NCBI GenBank assembly: GCA_031257735.1
Contig: JAIROC010000142.1
Location: 1-9,395, forward strand
Origin: Bacteroidales bacterium
Lineage (GTDB): Bacteria > Bacteroidota > Bacteroidia > Bacteroidales > WCHB1-69
Direction: 5' to 3'
Length of the DNA stretch: 9,395 bases
Part shown: one piece after another, positions 1-7,012 of the stretch
Position numbering within the stretch: the first letter of the stretch is position 1
How the letters are laid out: the number at the start of each line of letters is the position of its first letter
The notes under the pieces: model-generated
Database searches by the model: none
The model's input: only the letters and a program-made list of their open reading frames with translations
Told to the model about the DNA's origin: nothing
Program-made: the position numbers and the translations under genes

Positions 1-12
1 TATAATTGATTA

Positions 13-93
13 CGCCCTTTCAGGGCTTGGTTCTTAGTGCTTTACGTTACACAGGGCGTTGCCCTGTGCTATTGATTGCGGGCTTTCAGCCCT
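13..93. repeat. Cluster of three short hairpin repeats
   Basis: Three perfect small hairpins lie in a row. GCCCT-TTC-AGGGC is at 14-26, CACAGGGC-GTT-GCCCTGTG at 50-68 (8-bp stem) and GGGCT-TTC-AGCCC at 80-92. All have 3-base loops, two of them TTC. The third hairpin is preceded by GCTATTGATT (68-77), and the same arrangement occurs on the opposite strand at the right edge of the window (9369-9395). I remember similar GGCTTTCAGCC and CAGGGCGTTGCCCTG elements as dispersed intergenic repeats in Bacteroidetes; that is memory, not a search. No T-rich tail follows any of the stems, so they do not look like ordinary terminators. The element may continue to the left of the window. Confidence 0.75.
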
Positions 94-191
94 TTACCGT
101 TATTCTCTGATTACAATTATACATTGAAGAAATGAATTTATGAGTTTTCGGACAGACACTACCTATTACGACGAGTTCTCTTTTGGAAGTT

Positions 192-207
192 TGGCACAGT
201 CTTTGTT
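192..207 (+). promoter_or_regulatory. Sigma-54-like -24/-12 promoter
   Basis: TGGCAC at 192-197 and TTGTT at 203-207 match the RpoN consensus TGGCACGNNNNTTGCW at 10 of 12 defined positions with exact spacing. The first G of the -24 GG (193) is 12 bases before the G of the -12 element (205). The two deviations are A for G at 198 and T for C at 206. The preceding T at 191 also fits the consensus. A start site about 12 bases downstream, near 217, would place the palindrome at 220-247 at the very beginning of the transcript. No TAnnTTTG-type element is apparent between 120 and 273. I see no clear binding site for an enhancer-binding protein upstream. Confidence 0.5.
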
Positions 208-219
208 AATGTAAAACGA

Positions 220-247
220 GAAAACTTAAATCGTTTTTTAAGTTTTC
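220..247. promoter_or_regulatory. Perfect 11-bp inverted repeat, candidate TetR operator
   Basis: GAAAACTTAAA at 220-230 and TTTAAGTTTTC at 237-247 are exact reverse complements separated by TCGTTT. The site ends 26 bp before the TetR-family start codon and begins just after the inferred transcription start. TetR-family dimers usually bind palindromes of this size next to their own gene, so autoregulation by blocking transcription is the simplest reading. As RNA it would form an A/U-rich stem-loop near the 5' end of the message, so a role in stability or translation is the alternative. Confidence 0.55.
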
Positions 248-273
248 CATTAATTGATTATATAAACAAATTT

Positions 274-924
274 ATGCCGACAAATATTTTTTTATTACAG
301 AACTGCTTAAATATTTTTTTCGCTCAAGGAGTTAAGGTTAGTATGGACGATATAGCCAAAGAATTAGGTATGTCCAAACGAACTTTATACGAGTTGTTCG
401 AGAATAAAAGCGAACTTATTTACAGATGTATTTCTCATCTTATTGAAGAAGAAAAGGAAAACATGATACGTCTTTTATCGAAAAATGGAGGTAATATTAT
501 CGAAAAATTGTTTCCCTTTCTCAACTTCGACATTTATGACAGAATGAAAAAACATCATTATTTTTTTCATGATATAAAACGGTATTACCCCGAAATATTT
601 GCGAAAGTAGTAACTGCTCATATCGATTCCTATTTGGAATATATCGGTAAGATTATAAAAGAAGGTATTGAACAAAGTCTTTTTAGGAATGATATTATTC
701 TTGACATTGTCAAAATATTTTTCTTCTCTTTGATGACAAGCCATAATCATGAAAATAAAGACTTGTTTCAACGCTACTCTATGGTAGATGTTTTTGAAAA
801 TACAATACTGTGTTACATACGCGGTATTTCGACGCCCAAAGGACTAAAACTGATAGATGATGTATTACATCGTAATCTCAATTATCAATATCAACATTTA
901 AAAGATAAAGAAATAAAAGAATAA
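274..924 (+). CDS. TetR-family transcriptional regulator of the efflux operon
   Basis: The 216-aa protein has the TetR architecture. A short first helix (about residues 5-18) leads into the helix-turn-helix at about 22-42, which carries the typical S-M-D-D-I-A-K-E-L-G and the recognition-helix pattern S-K-R-T-L-Y-E-L-F followed by K-S-E-L. The remaining roughly 165 residues form the variable ligand-binding and dimerisation part, from which no ligand can be read. The frame is open upstream to 136 but contains no ATG, GTG or TTG, and the protein already starts at the normal place for the family, so ATG 274 is preferred. It is the first gene of a row with outer-membrane factor, adaptor and RND permease (25 bp to the next gene). 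The likely job is local repression of the pump, relieved by a substrate, through the palindrome at 220-247. Activation cannot be excluded. Confidence 0.9.
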   Translation: MPTNIFLLQNCLNIFFAQGVKVSMDDIAKELGMSKRTLYELFENKSELIYRCISHLIEEEKENMIRLLSKNGGNIIEKLFPFLNFDIYDRMKKHHYFFHDIKRYYPEIFAKVVTAHIDSYLEYIGKIIKEGIEQSLFRNDIILDIVKIFFFSLMTSHNHENKDLFQRYSMVDVFENTILCYIRGISTPKGLKLIDDVLHRNLNYQYQHLKDKEIKE

Positions 925-949
925 TCAATATAAAGCCAAAAATAATACG

Positions 950-2227
950 ATGAATAAAAAAGTTTTAATGATACTATGTAATGTTGTCATACTCCATAAC
1001 TGTTTGCAGGGACAAAATGACACACTCCAATTATCCATGAAAGAAGCAGAACAATATGCAATAGAACATAACTATTCCATGAAAAATGCGTCTATTGATA
1101 TAAAAAAAGCAGAAGCGACAAAATGGTATGCCATATCAACCATGCTTCCGCAAGTAACAGGAACTTTGGATTATACAAATCACTTGGGATTTGAACTTGA
1201 AATGATGGGAATGAAAATTCCAATGAACCCAACAAGCAATGTTACTGTGCAAGCGTCTGTTGCCATAAGCGGGGCGCAAATTGTATCCGCTACTTTGGGG
1301 AACATAGCAAAAGAAATGGCTCATACCAATTACCAAAAAACAGAACAGACAACCAAAACACAAATCAGAACGGTTTACTTTTCTATTCTGGCAATGGAAA
1401 ATACATTGGAATTGTTAGGAAAAAATATGGAAAATATGTTACGATTGGATACATTCGCAAAACAGGCTGTTACGGTCGGTATAAGCGAACAAACAGATGC
1501 CGATCAAATTTCCATACAGGTATCATCTTTGCAAAATAACGTAAATTCAACAAGACGTTCTGTCGAAATGCTTTATAATTCATTACGTTTATTGTTGGGG
1601 ACTTCCGTCAATACGGAAATACATCTTACGGAAAAACTCGAAGATATTCTAAATGTTGAAAATGCAAATAAACTGTTGGACGAGCATTTTTCTCTGACGA
1701 ATAATCTGGATTATCAATTGACAGAACAAAATGTAACGCTAGCAAAAAAACAGGTTCGCATAAATGAATGGGCTTATGGACCTACTTTAAGCGCCTATTA
1801 TCAGTATAAAGAAAAAATACAAACAACAGAATTTGATATGAATCCGCCTCAAGTTTTCGGACTTACATTAAATGTTCCTATTTTTTCGTCAGGCAGTAGA
1901 TTAGCAAAAGTCAATGAAGCTAAATGTGCGTATAAATCGGCTGTCAATACCATGGAAATGGTCTCGGAACAGTTAAAAGTCCAAGACCGTCAATTGCGTT
2001 ATAATTTGCGTTCGCATTTTGAAAACTACGAAATGCAACGCAAAAATATTGACGTTTCACAACGGGTTTTCAATAGTATTACCAATAAATACGAACAGGG
2101 ATATGCTTCGAGTATGGATCTTACTAATTCGAGTATCAATTTGATAACGGCTCAAAGTAATTACATACAGGCAATGCTCGAACTTGTAAATGCACAAATC
2201 GAATTGGAAAAGCTTTTAAATAAATAA
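950..2227 (+). CDS. TolC-type outer membrane factor of RND efflux pump
   Basis: The 425-aa protein is an outer-membrane efflux protein of the TolC/OprM superfamily, the trimeric exit duct of a tripartite pump. The N-terminus is a signal peptide with a lysine pair and a hydrophobic core (residues 3-19), probably cut near residue 21. Cys18 is not in a convincing lipobox (L-H-N-C), so lipid modification is unlikely. The mature part shows the two similar halves of the family: long amphipathic helices rich in Q, N, E and K (about 30-60, 110-210, 240-275 and 325-420) separated by predicted beta strands, such as the stretch around L-P-Q-V-T-G-T-L-D-Y near residue 70 and G-P-T-L-S-A-Y-Y near 280. Length is normal for the family. 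It lies 33 bp before the adaptor gene, and the order outer-membrane factor, adaptor, permease is common in Bacteroidetes. Confidence 0.92.
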   Translation: MNKKVLMILCNVVILHNCLQGQNDTLQLSMKEAEQYAIEHNYSMKNASIDIKKAEATKWYAISTMLPQVTGTLDYTNHLGFELEMMGMKIPMNPTSNVTVQASVAISGAQIVSATLGNIAKEMAHTNYQKTEQTTKTQIRTVYFSILAMENTLELLGKNMENMLRLDTFAKQAVTVGISEQTDADQISIQVSSLQNNVNSTRRSVEMLYNSLRLLLGTSVNTEIHLTEKLEDILNVENANKLLDEHFSLTNNLDYQLTEQNVTLAKKQVRINEWAYGPTLSAYYQYKEKIQTTEFDMNPPQVFGLTLNVPIFSSGSRLAKVNEAKCAYKSAVNTMEMVSEQLKVQDRQLRYNLRSHFENYEMQRKNIDVSQRVFNSITNKYEQGYASSMDLTNSSINLITAQSNYIQAMLELVNAQIELEKLLNK

Positions 2228-2260
2228 TAAAAAATATAAAACGTATTAATATCTATATCA

Positions 2261-3298
2261 ATGAATAAATTCATTCAGATCACGGGAATTGCAGTAAGTG
2301 TTATCAGTTTAATGAGCTGCGGAGGAAATAAAGACTCACAAAAAAACACAATAGAAAACAATGTTGAAAGAGTAGAAATAATGGCGCTAAACAAAGAAAA
2401 AATTGCGCATACATTAACCTTGTCCACAACGTTACAGGGGTATGAAACAATGAATGTATCGCCATCTTTGACGGGAAAGATTGAACAAATAAATGTAGAC
2501 GTTGGTTCTCGTGTTCGGCAAGGACAAACATTGGTTGTCATGGATCAAAATCAACTGAACACAGCACGATTGACATTCGCCAATTTAAAAGTAGAAATGA
2601 ACCGAATGGAAAGTTTGCATAAAACCGGAAGTATTTCTCAACAGGCATACGACCAACTAAAACTTCAACATGACCAAACAGAAGAAACATTGGCATTTCT
2701 GGAAAGAAATACCTTTGTAAAAGCTGATTTTTCGGGTGTTATTTCTGCTAAGAACTATGAAAATGGAGAATTGTACAGTGGCGCTCCTATTCTTATTCTT
2801 ACTCAAATTAATACCTTAAAGGCATTGGTAAATATTCCCGAAACATACTATCCTTTGCTCAAAGAAGGTAAAAAGGTAAGTTTAAAATCGGATATTTATC
2901 CGAATCAAGAATTTACGGCAACAATAGAAACCGTTTATCCCACGATAGACGCTACTACACATACTTTTCAAGTTAAACTTAAAATACCCAATGCCAAAGA
3001 AATATTGCGTCCGGGTATGTTTGCTCGCGTAAACATGGAAATGGGGGAAATAGAGTCATTATTAGTTCCACATCAAGCCGTTTTAAAACTGCAAGGTTCT
3101 AATGAACGCTATGTATATATGAATGATAATGGAATAGCTAAACGTGTTGTTGTTACATTGGGACAGCGATTTGATGATAAAGTTGAAATCATTTCCAATG
3201 AAATTAAAGAAAATGATCAAATCGTGATTACCGGACAATCCCGTCTCGTTACAGGAAGTAAACTTGAAATAATCAATAAGGTTTCTTCAGAGGAATAA
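2261..3298 (+). CDS. RND efflux periplasmic adaptor (membrane fusion lipoprotein)
   Basis: The 345-aa protein is an AcrA/MexA-type adaptor that links the inner-membrane permease to the outer-membrane duct. A lipoprotein signal ends in L-M-S-C with the lipidated Cys at residue 20. The residues after it (G-G-N-K-D-S) do not form the acidic export signal described for surface lipoproteins of Bacteroidetes, so it probably stays in the periplasm. The two halves of the lipoyl domain are at about 61-95 (ending D-V-G-S-R-V-R-Q-G-Q-T-L-V) and 148-182 (with A-D-F-S-G-V-I-S). They enclose a short alpha-hairpin at about 97-147. Beta-barrel and membrane-proximal domains follow, including L-R-P-G-M-F-A-R-V near 248. 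It is somewhat shorter than Gram-negative model adaptors because of the short hairpin. Its stop codon lies in a 22-bp tandem duplication that fills the gap to the permease gene. Confidence 0.93.
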   Translation: MNKFIQITGIAVSVISLMSCGGNKDSQKNTIENNVERVEIMALNKEKIAHTLTLSTTLQGYETMNVSPSLTGKIEQINVDVGSRVRQGQTLVVMDQNQLNTARLTFANLKVEMNRMESLHKTGSISQQAYDQLKLQHDQTEETLAFLERNTFVKADFSGVISAKNYENGELYSGAPILILTQINTLKALVNIPETYYPLLKEGKKVSLKSDIYPNQEFTATIETVYPTIDATTHTFQVKLKIPNAKEILRPGMFARVNMEMGEIESLLVPHQAVLKLQGSNERYVYMNDNGIAKRVVVTLGQRFDDKVEIISNEIKENDQIVITGQSRLVTGSKLEIINKVSSEE

Positions 3299-3336
3299 AT
3301 AATTATAATCAGTAGAATAAACAATTATAATCAGTG
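3293..3336. repeat. 22-bp tandem duplication between adaptor and permease genes
   Basis: Two copies of a 22-bp unit, 3293-3314 and 3315-3336, sit head to tail and differ at two positions (T/C and A/G). Each contains AATTATAATCAGT. The first copy includes the TAA stop of the adaptor gene (3296-3298), and the second ends 4 bp before the permease start codon. It may be a simple slippage duplication; whether it affects translation of the permease cannot be judged from the sequence. Confidence 0.85.
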
Positions 3337-3340
3337 AAAC

Positions 3341-6300
3341 ATGAGTATATATAAAACAGCGGTCAATAAACCGATAAGTACATTATTAATATTTGTGGGG
3401 GTAATCGTGATGGGGGTTTTTTCTGTAACACGTTTACCCATCGACCAATTTCCCGAAATAGAACCTCCATACATTACGGTATTAACAACATATCCGGGCG
3501 TAAATGGTTCGGAAATAGAAACCAATGTTACCAAGATAATAGAAAATACGCTTAATTCAATAGACGGATTAAAAGAAATTACCTCCACCTCCAGAGATAA
3601 TATATCTATGATTTTGATGGAATTTACGTGGGGAATGAATTTGGAGGAATCGGTGGCGGATGTTCGCGCCAATATAGATATGATATACGAAAATTTACCG
3701 GAAGGCTGTACTCGTCCTATTGTCTTTAAGTTTAATTCCAGCAATTTTCCCATTATGCAGTATGCCATAACTGCGTCCGAAAGTTATCCCGGTCTCGAAA
3801 GGATATTGGAAGATAATGTTATTAATGTTTTAAATCGTATAGACGGAATAGGTACGCTATCTTTATCGGGCGCTCCTGAAAGATATGTCTATATTGATTT
3901 GGATCCTAATAAAGTGGATGCATATAATTTAAGTCTCGAAGTTGTTGGACAGGCTATCATGAGTAATAATCTGAATTTGGCATCGGGTACGGTAAAAATG
4001 GGCAAAGAATCCTATCAATTGCGTGTGGACGGAGAATATGTAGAAAGCAGAGAAATCAATGATATAGTCGTAACAACCACGCCCGACGGAAAACAGGTCT
4101 TTTTACGGGATCTTGCTACAGTAAGAGATACGATTAAAGATTTTTCATTAGAAGAAAAAATAAATGGAAGAGATGGCGTTCGTTTGGTGGTGATGAAACA
4201 ATCGGGCGGAAATACGGTACAGGTTGCAAGTGATGTTCGTGAACAAATGGAAAAAATTAAAAAAACCTTACCATCCGATATAGACATTCAAATAATATAC
4301 GATTCATCAGAATCTATCGTAAACTCAATTACGGGATTGGCAGAGACTATTTTATACGCATTATTATTTGTGGTATTGATAGTTCTTTTCTTTTTGGGGA
4401 AATGGAGAGCCACGTTAATTATAGCGATTACCATTCCTATTTCGTTGGTAGTTTCATTTATTTATCTTTTTTTAATTGGCAGTTCGCTTAATATTATTTC
4501 ATTGGCGTCGTTGACGGTGGCGATAGGAATGGTGGTGGACGATGCCATTGTTGTATTGGAAAATATAGATAAACACATAGAACGAGGCGCAAGTCCGCGC
4601 GAAGCGGCTATCTATGCCACCAATGAAGTTTGGGTTGCTGTTATAGCTACTACTTTGGTCATTGTTGCTGTGTTTGTACCTTTGACAATGCTTCCCGGTA
4701 TGGCTGGTATTTTGTTTAAGGAATTGGGTTGGATTGTAACTATTACCGTAGTAACGTCTACCGTAGTGGCTATTTCTCTAACGCCCATGTTATCTTCCCG
4801 CTTACTGAAAGCAAGAAATCCCAATTTGATAACCAACAAAAAAGAGAAAAAAGAAAGACGTTTTACGTATCAGAAAACAATTGTACATTTATTGGATATA
4901 ATAGATGCCTGGTACGCAAAAGTATTAAGGGTATGTCTAAGACATAAACGAATTACATTATCTGTCGTTACGTTGATTTTTCTTGCATCACTGATACCTG
5001 TACTGACGGGAATGATAGGGACTAACTTTATGCCACAGTCGGATGATGCCCGATTGAGTATCAACCTCGAATTAGAGAGCGGTACTCGTGTAGAAGAAAC
5101 TGTCAAAACCGCGCGTAAAGTTGAAAATATGATTATGAGGCTTGTTCCTGAAACAATTATTATTTCATCATCAGCTGGGTCGAACGATGAAGCGGGTATA
5201 TCCGCTTTATTTTCATCTACAACCAATAACAAAATTAGCATGAACGTTCGTACCAATAAAAAAGGGGAACGTGATCGTTCTATCTTTGATATTGCAGAAA
5301 TAATTCGTCAGGAATTAGAAAAGATGCCGGAAATCATTACTTATACAGTAAGCAGTCAGAGTGGCGGTTTTGGCGGGTCGAGCAACAATGTAAGCGTAGA
5401 AATTTTCGGCTATGATTTCAATAAAACCAATGCACTTGCAGCTGATTTGTCCAAACGGATAACAAATATTAAAGGCGCAAGAGATATTAAAATCAGTCGA
5501 GATAGAGATCGTTCCGAACTTCAAATCGTTTTTGACAAGGAAAAGATCGCACAATTGGGATTGAATCAGGCAACAGTATCCGCTTATATCCGCAATCGCG
5601 TACAGGGAATGGCTGCTGGTTATCTACGGGAAGATGGTAATGAGTATGATATTGTTGTGCGTCTTGCGGAAGACTATCGCAACAGCATTAGTTCTCTGGA
5701 AGAAATGACGCTAATGACGCCCATGGGAAAGAAAATTAAACTGAAAGAAGTTGCTGCCATCCAAGAATATTGGGGACCTCCTGCCATCGAAAGAAAAAGA
5801 CGGGAACGTATTGTAACCATATCGGTTACTCCTGTCAATACTTCATTGGGAGAATTAGCTGCTGAAATTCAAAAAGAAATTGCTACAGTAGATATTCCTC
5901 AAGATATTATAATCAATATTGGCGGCGATTACGAAGAACAACAGGAAACATTTGCAGATATGATTTTGTTATTGGTACTCATTATTATGTTGGTATATAT
6001 AGTTATGGCGTCTCAATTTGAATCATTTTCCAAACCGTTTATCATCATGATGTCGTTACCGTTTGCGGTAACGGGTGTTATATTGGCGTTGCTTATCACG
6101 CAGACGTCGCTGGATATGATAGGCGCTTTAGGAGTAATATTATTGGTGGGGATTGTTGTCAAGAACGGTATTGTGCTTGTCGATTACATTAATTTGATGA
6201 GAGACAGGGGTCATCCGCTCAATGAAGCCATTGCTTTGTCGGGACAATCCCGTTTACGTCCTGTATTGATGACGGCAGCTACAACTATTTTAGGGATGGT

Positions 6301-6538
6301 TCCTATGGCGTTAAGTTCGAGTGAAGGTTCAGAAATATGGGTACCTATGGGTATTGTCGTCATCGGAGGTTTGACAACATCTACTCTCGTAACTTTGATT
6401 GTTGTCCCTGTTTTTTACGGCATATTCTCGAAAAGTGGAGAACGTAATAAACAAGGTAAAGTACAAAAGAAATTTTATTTCATGGACTTGCCCGATGTGC
6501 CTGAAGAAGAATTAAACATAATAAATAAAAGTAAATAG
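3341..6538 (+). CDS. RND-family efflux permease, HAE1 (AcrB-like)
   Basis: The 1065-aa inner-membrane proton-driven transporter is full length for the family (AcrB has 1049). TM1 is at about 12-30, followed by the first periplasmic porter loop. TM2-TM6 lie at about 336-480, TM7 at about 539-560, then the second large loop, and TM8-TM12 at about 874-1030. Proton-relay residues are present: Asp400 and Asp401 in TM4 (G-M-V-V-D-D-A-I-V-V) and Lys941 in TM10 (G-I-V-V-K-N-G-I-V-L-V-D-Y), matching AcrB D407, D408 and K940. The double Asp, and the absence of the heavy-metal signature D-F-G-x-x-x-D-G, point to the hydrophobe/amphiphile (HAE1) class rather than metal pumps. Substrates may be drugs, bile acids or detergents; which cannot be told from sequence. 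A charged cytoplasmic tail of about 35 residues ends the protein. The next gene starts 7 bp downstream. Confidence 0.96.
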   Translation: MSIYKTAVNKPISTLLIFVGVIVMGVFSVTRLPIDQFPEIEPPYITVLTTYPGVNGSEIETNVTKIIENTLNSIDGLKEITSTSRDNISMILMEFTWGMNLEESVADVRANIDMIYENLPEGCTRPIVFKFNSSNFPIMQYAITASESYPGLERILEDNVINVLNRIDGIGTLSLSGAPERYVYIDLDPNKVDAYNLSLEVVGQAIMSNNLNLASGTVKMGKESYQLRVDGEYVESREINDIVVTTTPDGKQVFLRDLATVRDTIKDFSLEEKINGRDGVRLVVMKQSGGNTVQVASDVREQMEKIKKTLPSDIDIQIIYDSSESIVNSITGLAETILYALLFVVLIVLFFLGKWRATLIIAITIPISLVVSFIYLFLIGSSLNIISLASLTVAIGMVVDDAIVVLENIDKHIERGASPREAAIYATNEVWVAVIATTLVIVAVFVPLTMLPGMAGILFKELGWIVTITVVTSTVVAISLTPMLSSRLLKARNPNLITNKKEKKERRFTYQKTIVHLLDIIDAWYAKVLRVCLRHKRITLSVVTLIFLASLIPVLTGMIGTNFMPQSDDARLSINLELESGTRVEETVKTARKVENMIMRLVPETIIISSSAGSNDEAGISALFSSTTNNKISMNVRTNKKGERDRSIFDIAEIIRQELEKMPEIITYTVSSQSGGFGGSSNNVSVEIFGYDFNKTNALAADLSKRITNIKGARDIKISRDRDRSELQIVFDKEKIAQLGLNQATVSAYIRNRVQGMAAGYLREDGNEYDIVVRLAEDYRNSISSLEEMTLMTPMGKKIKLKEVAAIQEYWGPPAIERKRRERIVTISVTPVNTSLGELAAEIQKEIATVDIPQDIIINIGGDYEEQQETFADMILLLVLIIMLVYIVMASQFESFSKPFIIMMSLPFAVTGVILALLITQTSLDMIGALGVILLVGIVVKNGIVLVDYINLMRDRGHPLNEAIALSGQSRLRPVLMTAATTILGMVPMALSSSEGSEIWVPMGIVVIGGLTTSTLVTLIVVPVFYGIFSKSGERNKQGKVQKKFYFMDLPDVPEEELNIINKSK

Positions 6539-6545
6539 AATCATT

Positions 6546-6839
6546 ATGAAAGCAGTATTCATTGCATTTAGTCAGACAAATACGGAGCGTGTCGAGTATA
6601 TGCTCAATCGACTTGGGATTAGAGGATATACATTTTGGGAAAATGTACAGGGTTGCGGTACAGTAAAAGGCGAACCTCACAGAGGAACGCATACTTGGCC
6701 TGAAATGAATTCCGCGATCTTAGTCATGGTCGAAGACGAAAAAGTCCCCGAAATACTACAGGCTGTAAAAAAACTTAGTATCCGTAACGATGATGTAGGT
6801 GTCCGCGCCTTCGTCTGGACAATAGAACAAAGCGTGTAA
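6546..6839 (+). CDS. PII-like small protein linked to RND efflux pump
   Basis: The 97-aa protein fits the beta-alpha-beta-beta-alpha-beta layout of the PII superfamily. Strand K-A-V-F-I-A-F (2-8) is followed by a helix ending L-G-I-R-G-Y-T at 23-29, then a strand ending V-Q-G-C-G-T (34-39), a short loop, strand S-A-I-L-V-M-V (56-62), a helix E-D-E-K-V-P-E-I-L-Q-A-V-K-K-L and a final strand V-G-V-R-A-F-V-W-T-I. The G-I-x-G-x-T and V-x-G-x-G patterns match PII. The canonical T-loop with its modified Tyr is missing, and the nucleotide-binding I-G-D-G-K-I-F motif is replaced by D-V-G-V-R-A-F. This is therefore a divergent PII-like sensor, not a GlnB/GlnK nitrogen regulator. The shortened loop holds Glu43, His45, His49 and Trp51. 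It is cotranscribed with the pump (7-bp gap) and precedes the terminator, so a regulatory contact with the permease is an inference. PII-like proteins of the DUF3240 type are known next to metal RND pumps; I am not sure this one is in that family. Confidence 0.75.
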   Translation: MKAVFIAFSQTNTERVEYMLNRLGIRGYTFWENVQGCGTVKGEPHRGTHTWPEMNSAILVMVEDEKVPEILQAVKKLSIRNDDVGVRAFVWTIEQSV

Positions 6840-6856
6840 ACAGATGGAAAAGTAGA

Positions 6857-6898
6857 CGAAAAGGGGTGAAAGAAAGCATTCGCCCCTTTTCGTTCTTT
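6857..6898 (+). terminator. Strong intrinsic terminator of the efflux operon
   Basis: CGAAAAGGGG (6857-6866) pairs with CCCCTTTTCG (6883-6892). The stem extends inward by a T-G wobble and GAA/TTC to 14 bp around an 8-base loop (6871-6878). A pyrimidine-rich run with many T residues follows (6893-6914). It starts 18 bp after the stop codon of the PII-like gene and separates the two operons. The stem is mirrored by A residues on its 5' side, but no gene on the minus strand points toward it. Confidence 0.9.
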
Positions 6899-6963
6899 CT
6901 CTTTCCTTCCTTTTTTCGCTGAAAAATTTATACTCAAGCGGACAATGTTCTCTTTGTTTTTTG

Positions 6964-6971
6964 TAATTTTG
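6964..6971 (+). promoter_or_regulatory. Bacteroidetes-type -7 promoter element
   Basis: TAATTTTG matches the TAnnTTTG -7 consensus of the Bacteroidetes primary sigma factor. It lies 42 bp before the reductase start codon at 7013. A convincing TTTG -33 box at the usual distance (near 6940) is not visible; the nearest TTTG, at 6953-6956, is too close. The location directly after the operon 1 terminator supports it as the promoter of operon 2. Confidence 0.6.
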
Positions 6972-7012
6972 CAGAGAAATTTACTATAAATACGCATTTA
7001 TTCTTGGATGAT

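Noticed and set aside
50..68. Intrinsic terminator of an upstream gene
   Set aside because: The 8-bp stem is strong but is not followed by a T run, and it belongs to a cluster of similar repeat hairpins.
136..273. N-terminal extension of the TetR-family protein
   Set aside because: The frame is open but has no usual start codon, and the protein already begins at the normal place for TetR helix 1. The stretch also holds the promoter-like site and the palindrome.
4870..5256. Minus-strand gene inside the permease gene (128 codons open)
   Set aside because: The translation shows no recognisable domain, lies wholly within a well-conserved RND coding sequence and is best explained as a shadow frame. 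The other minus-strand frames in the window were rejected for the same reason.
3341..6538. Heavy-metal (CzcA/CusA) type RND permease
   Set aside because: TM4 has the double Asp of drug/hydrophobe pumps and lacks the D-F-G-x-x-x-D-G metal-class signature.
6891..6920. Pyrimidine-rich tract as a separate functional element
   Set aside because: It directly follows the terminator stem and is adequately explained as its T-rich tail plus AT-rich spacer.
7004..7012. TTG start for the reductase, adding three residues
   Set aside because: An ATG three codons downstream gives a normal SDR N-terminus, and no ribosome-binding signal favours the TTG.
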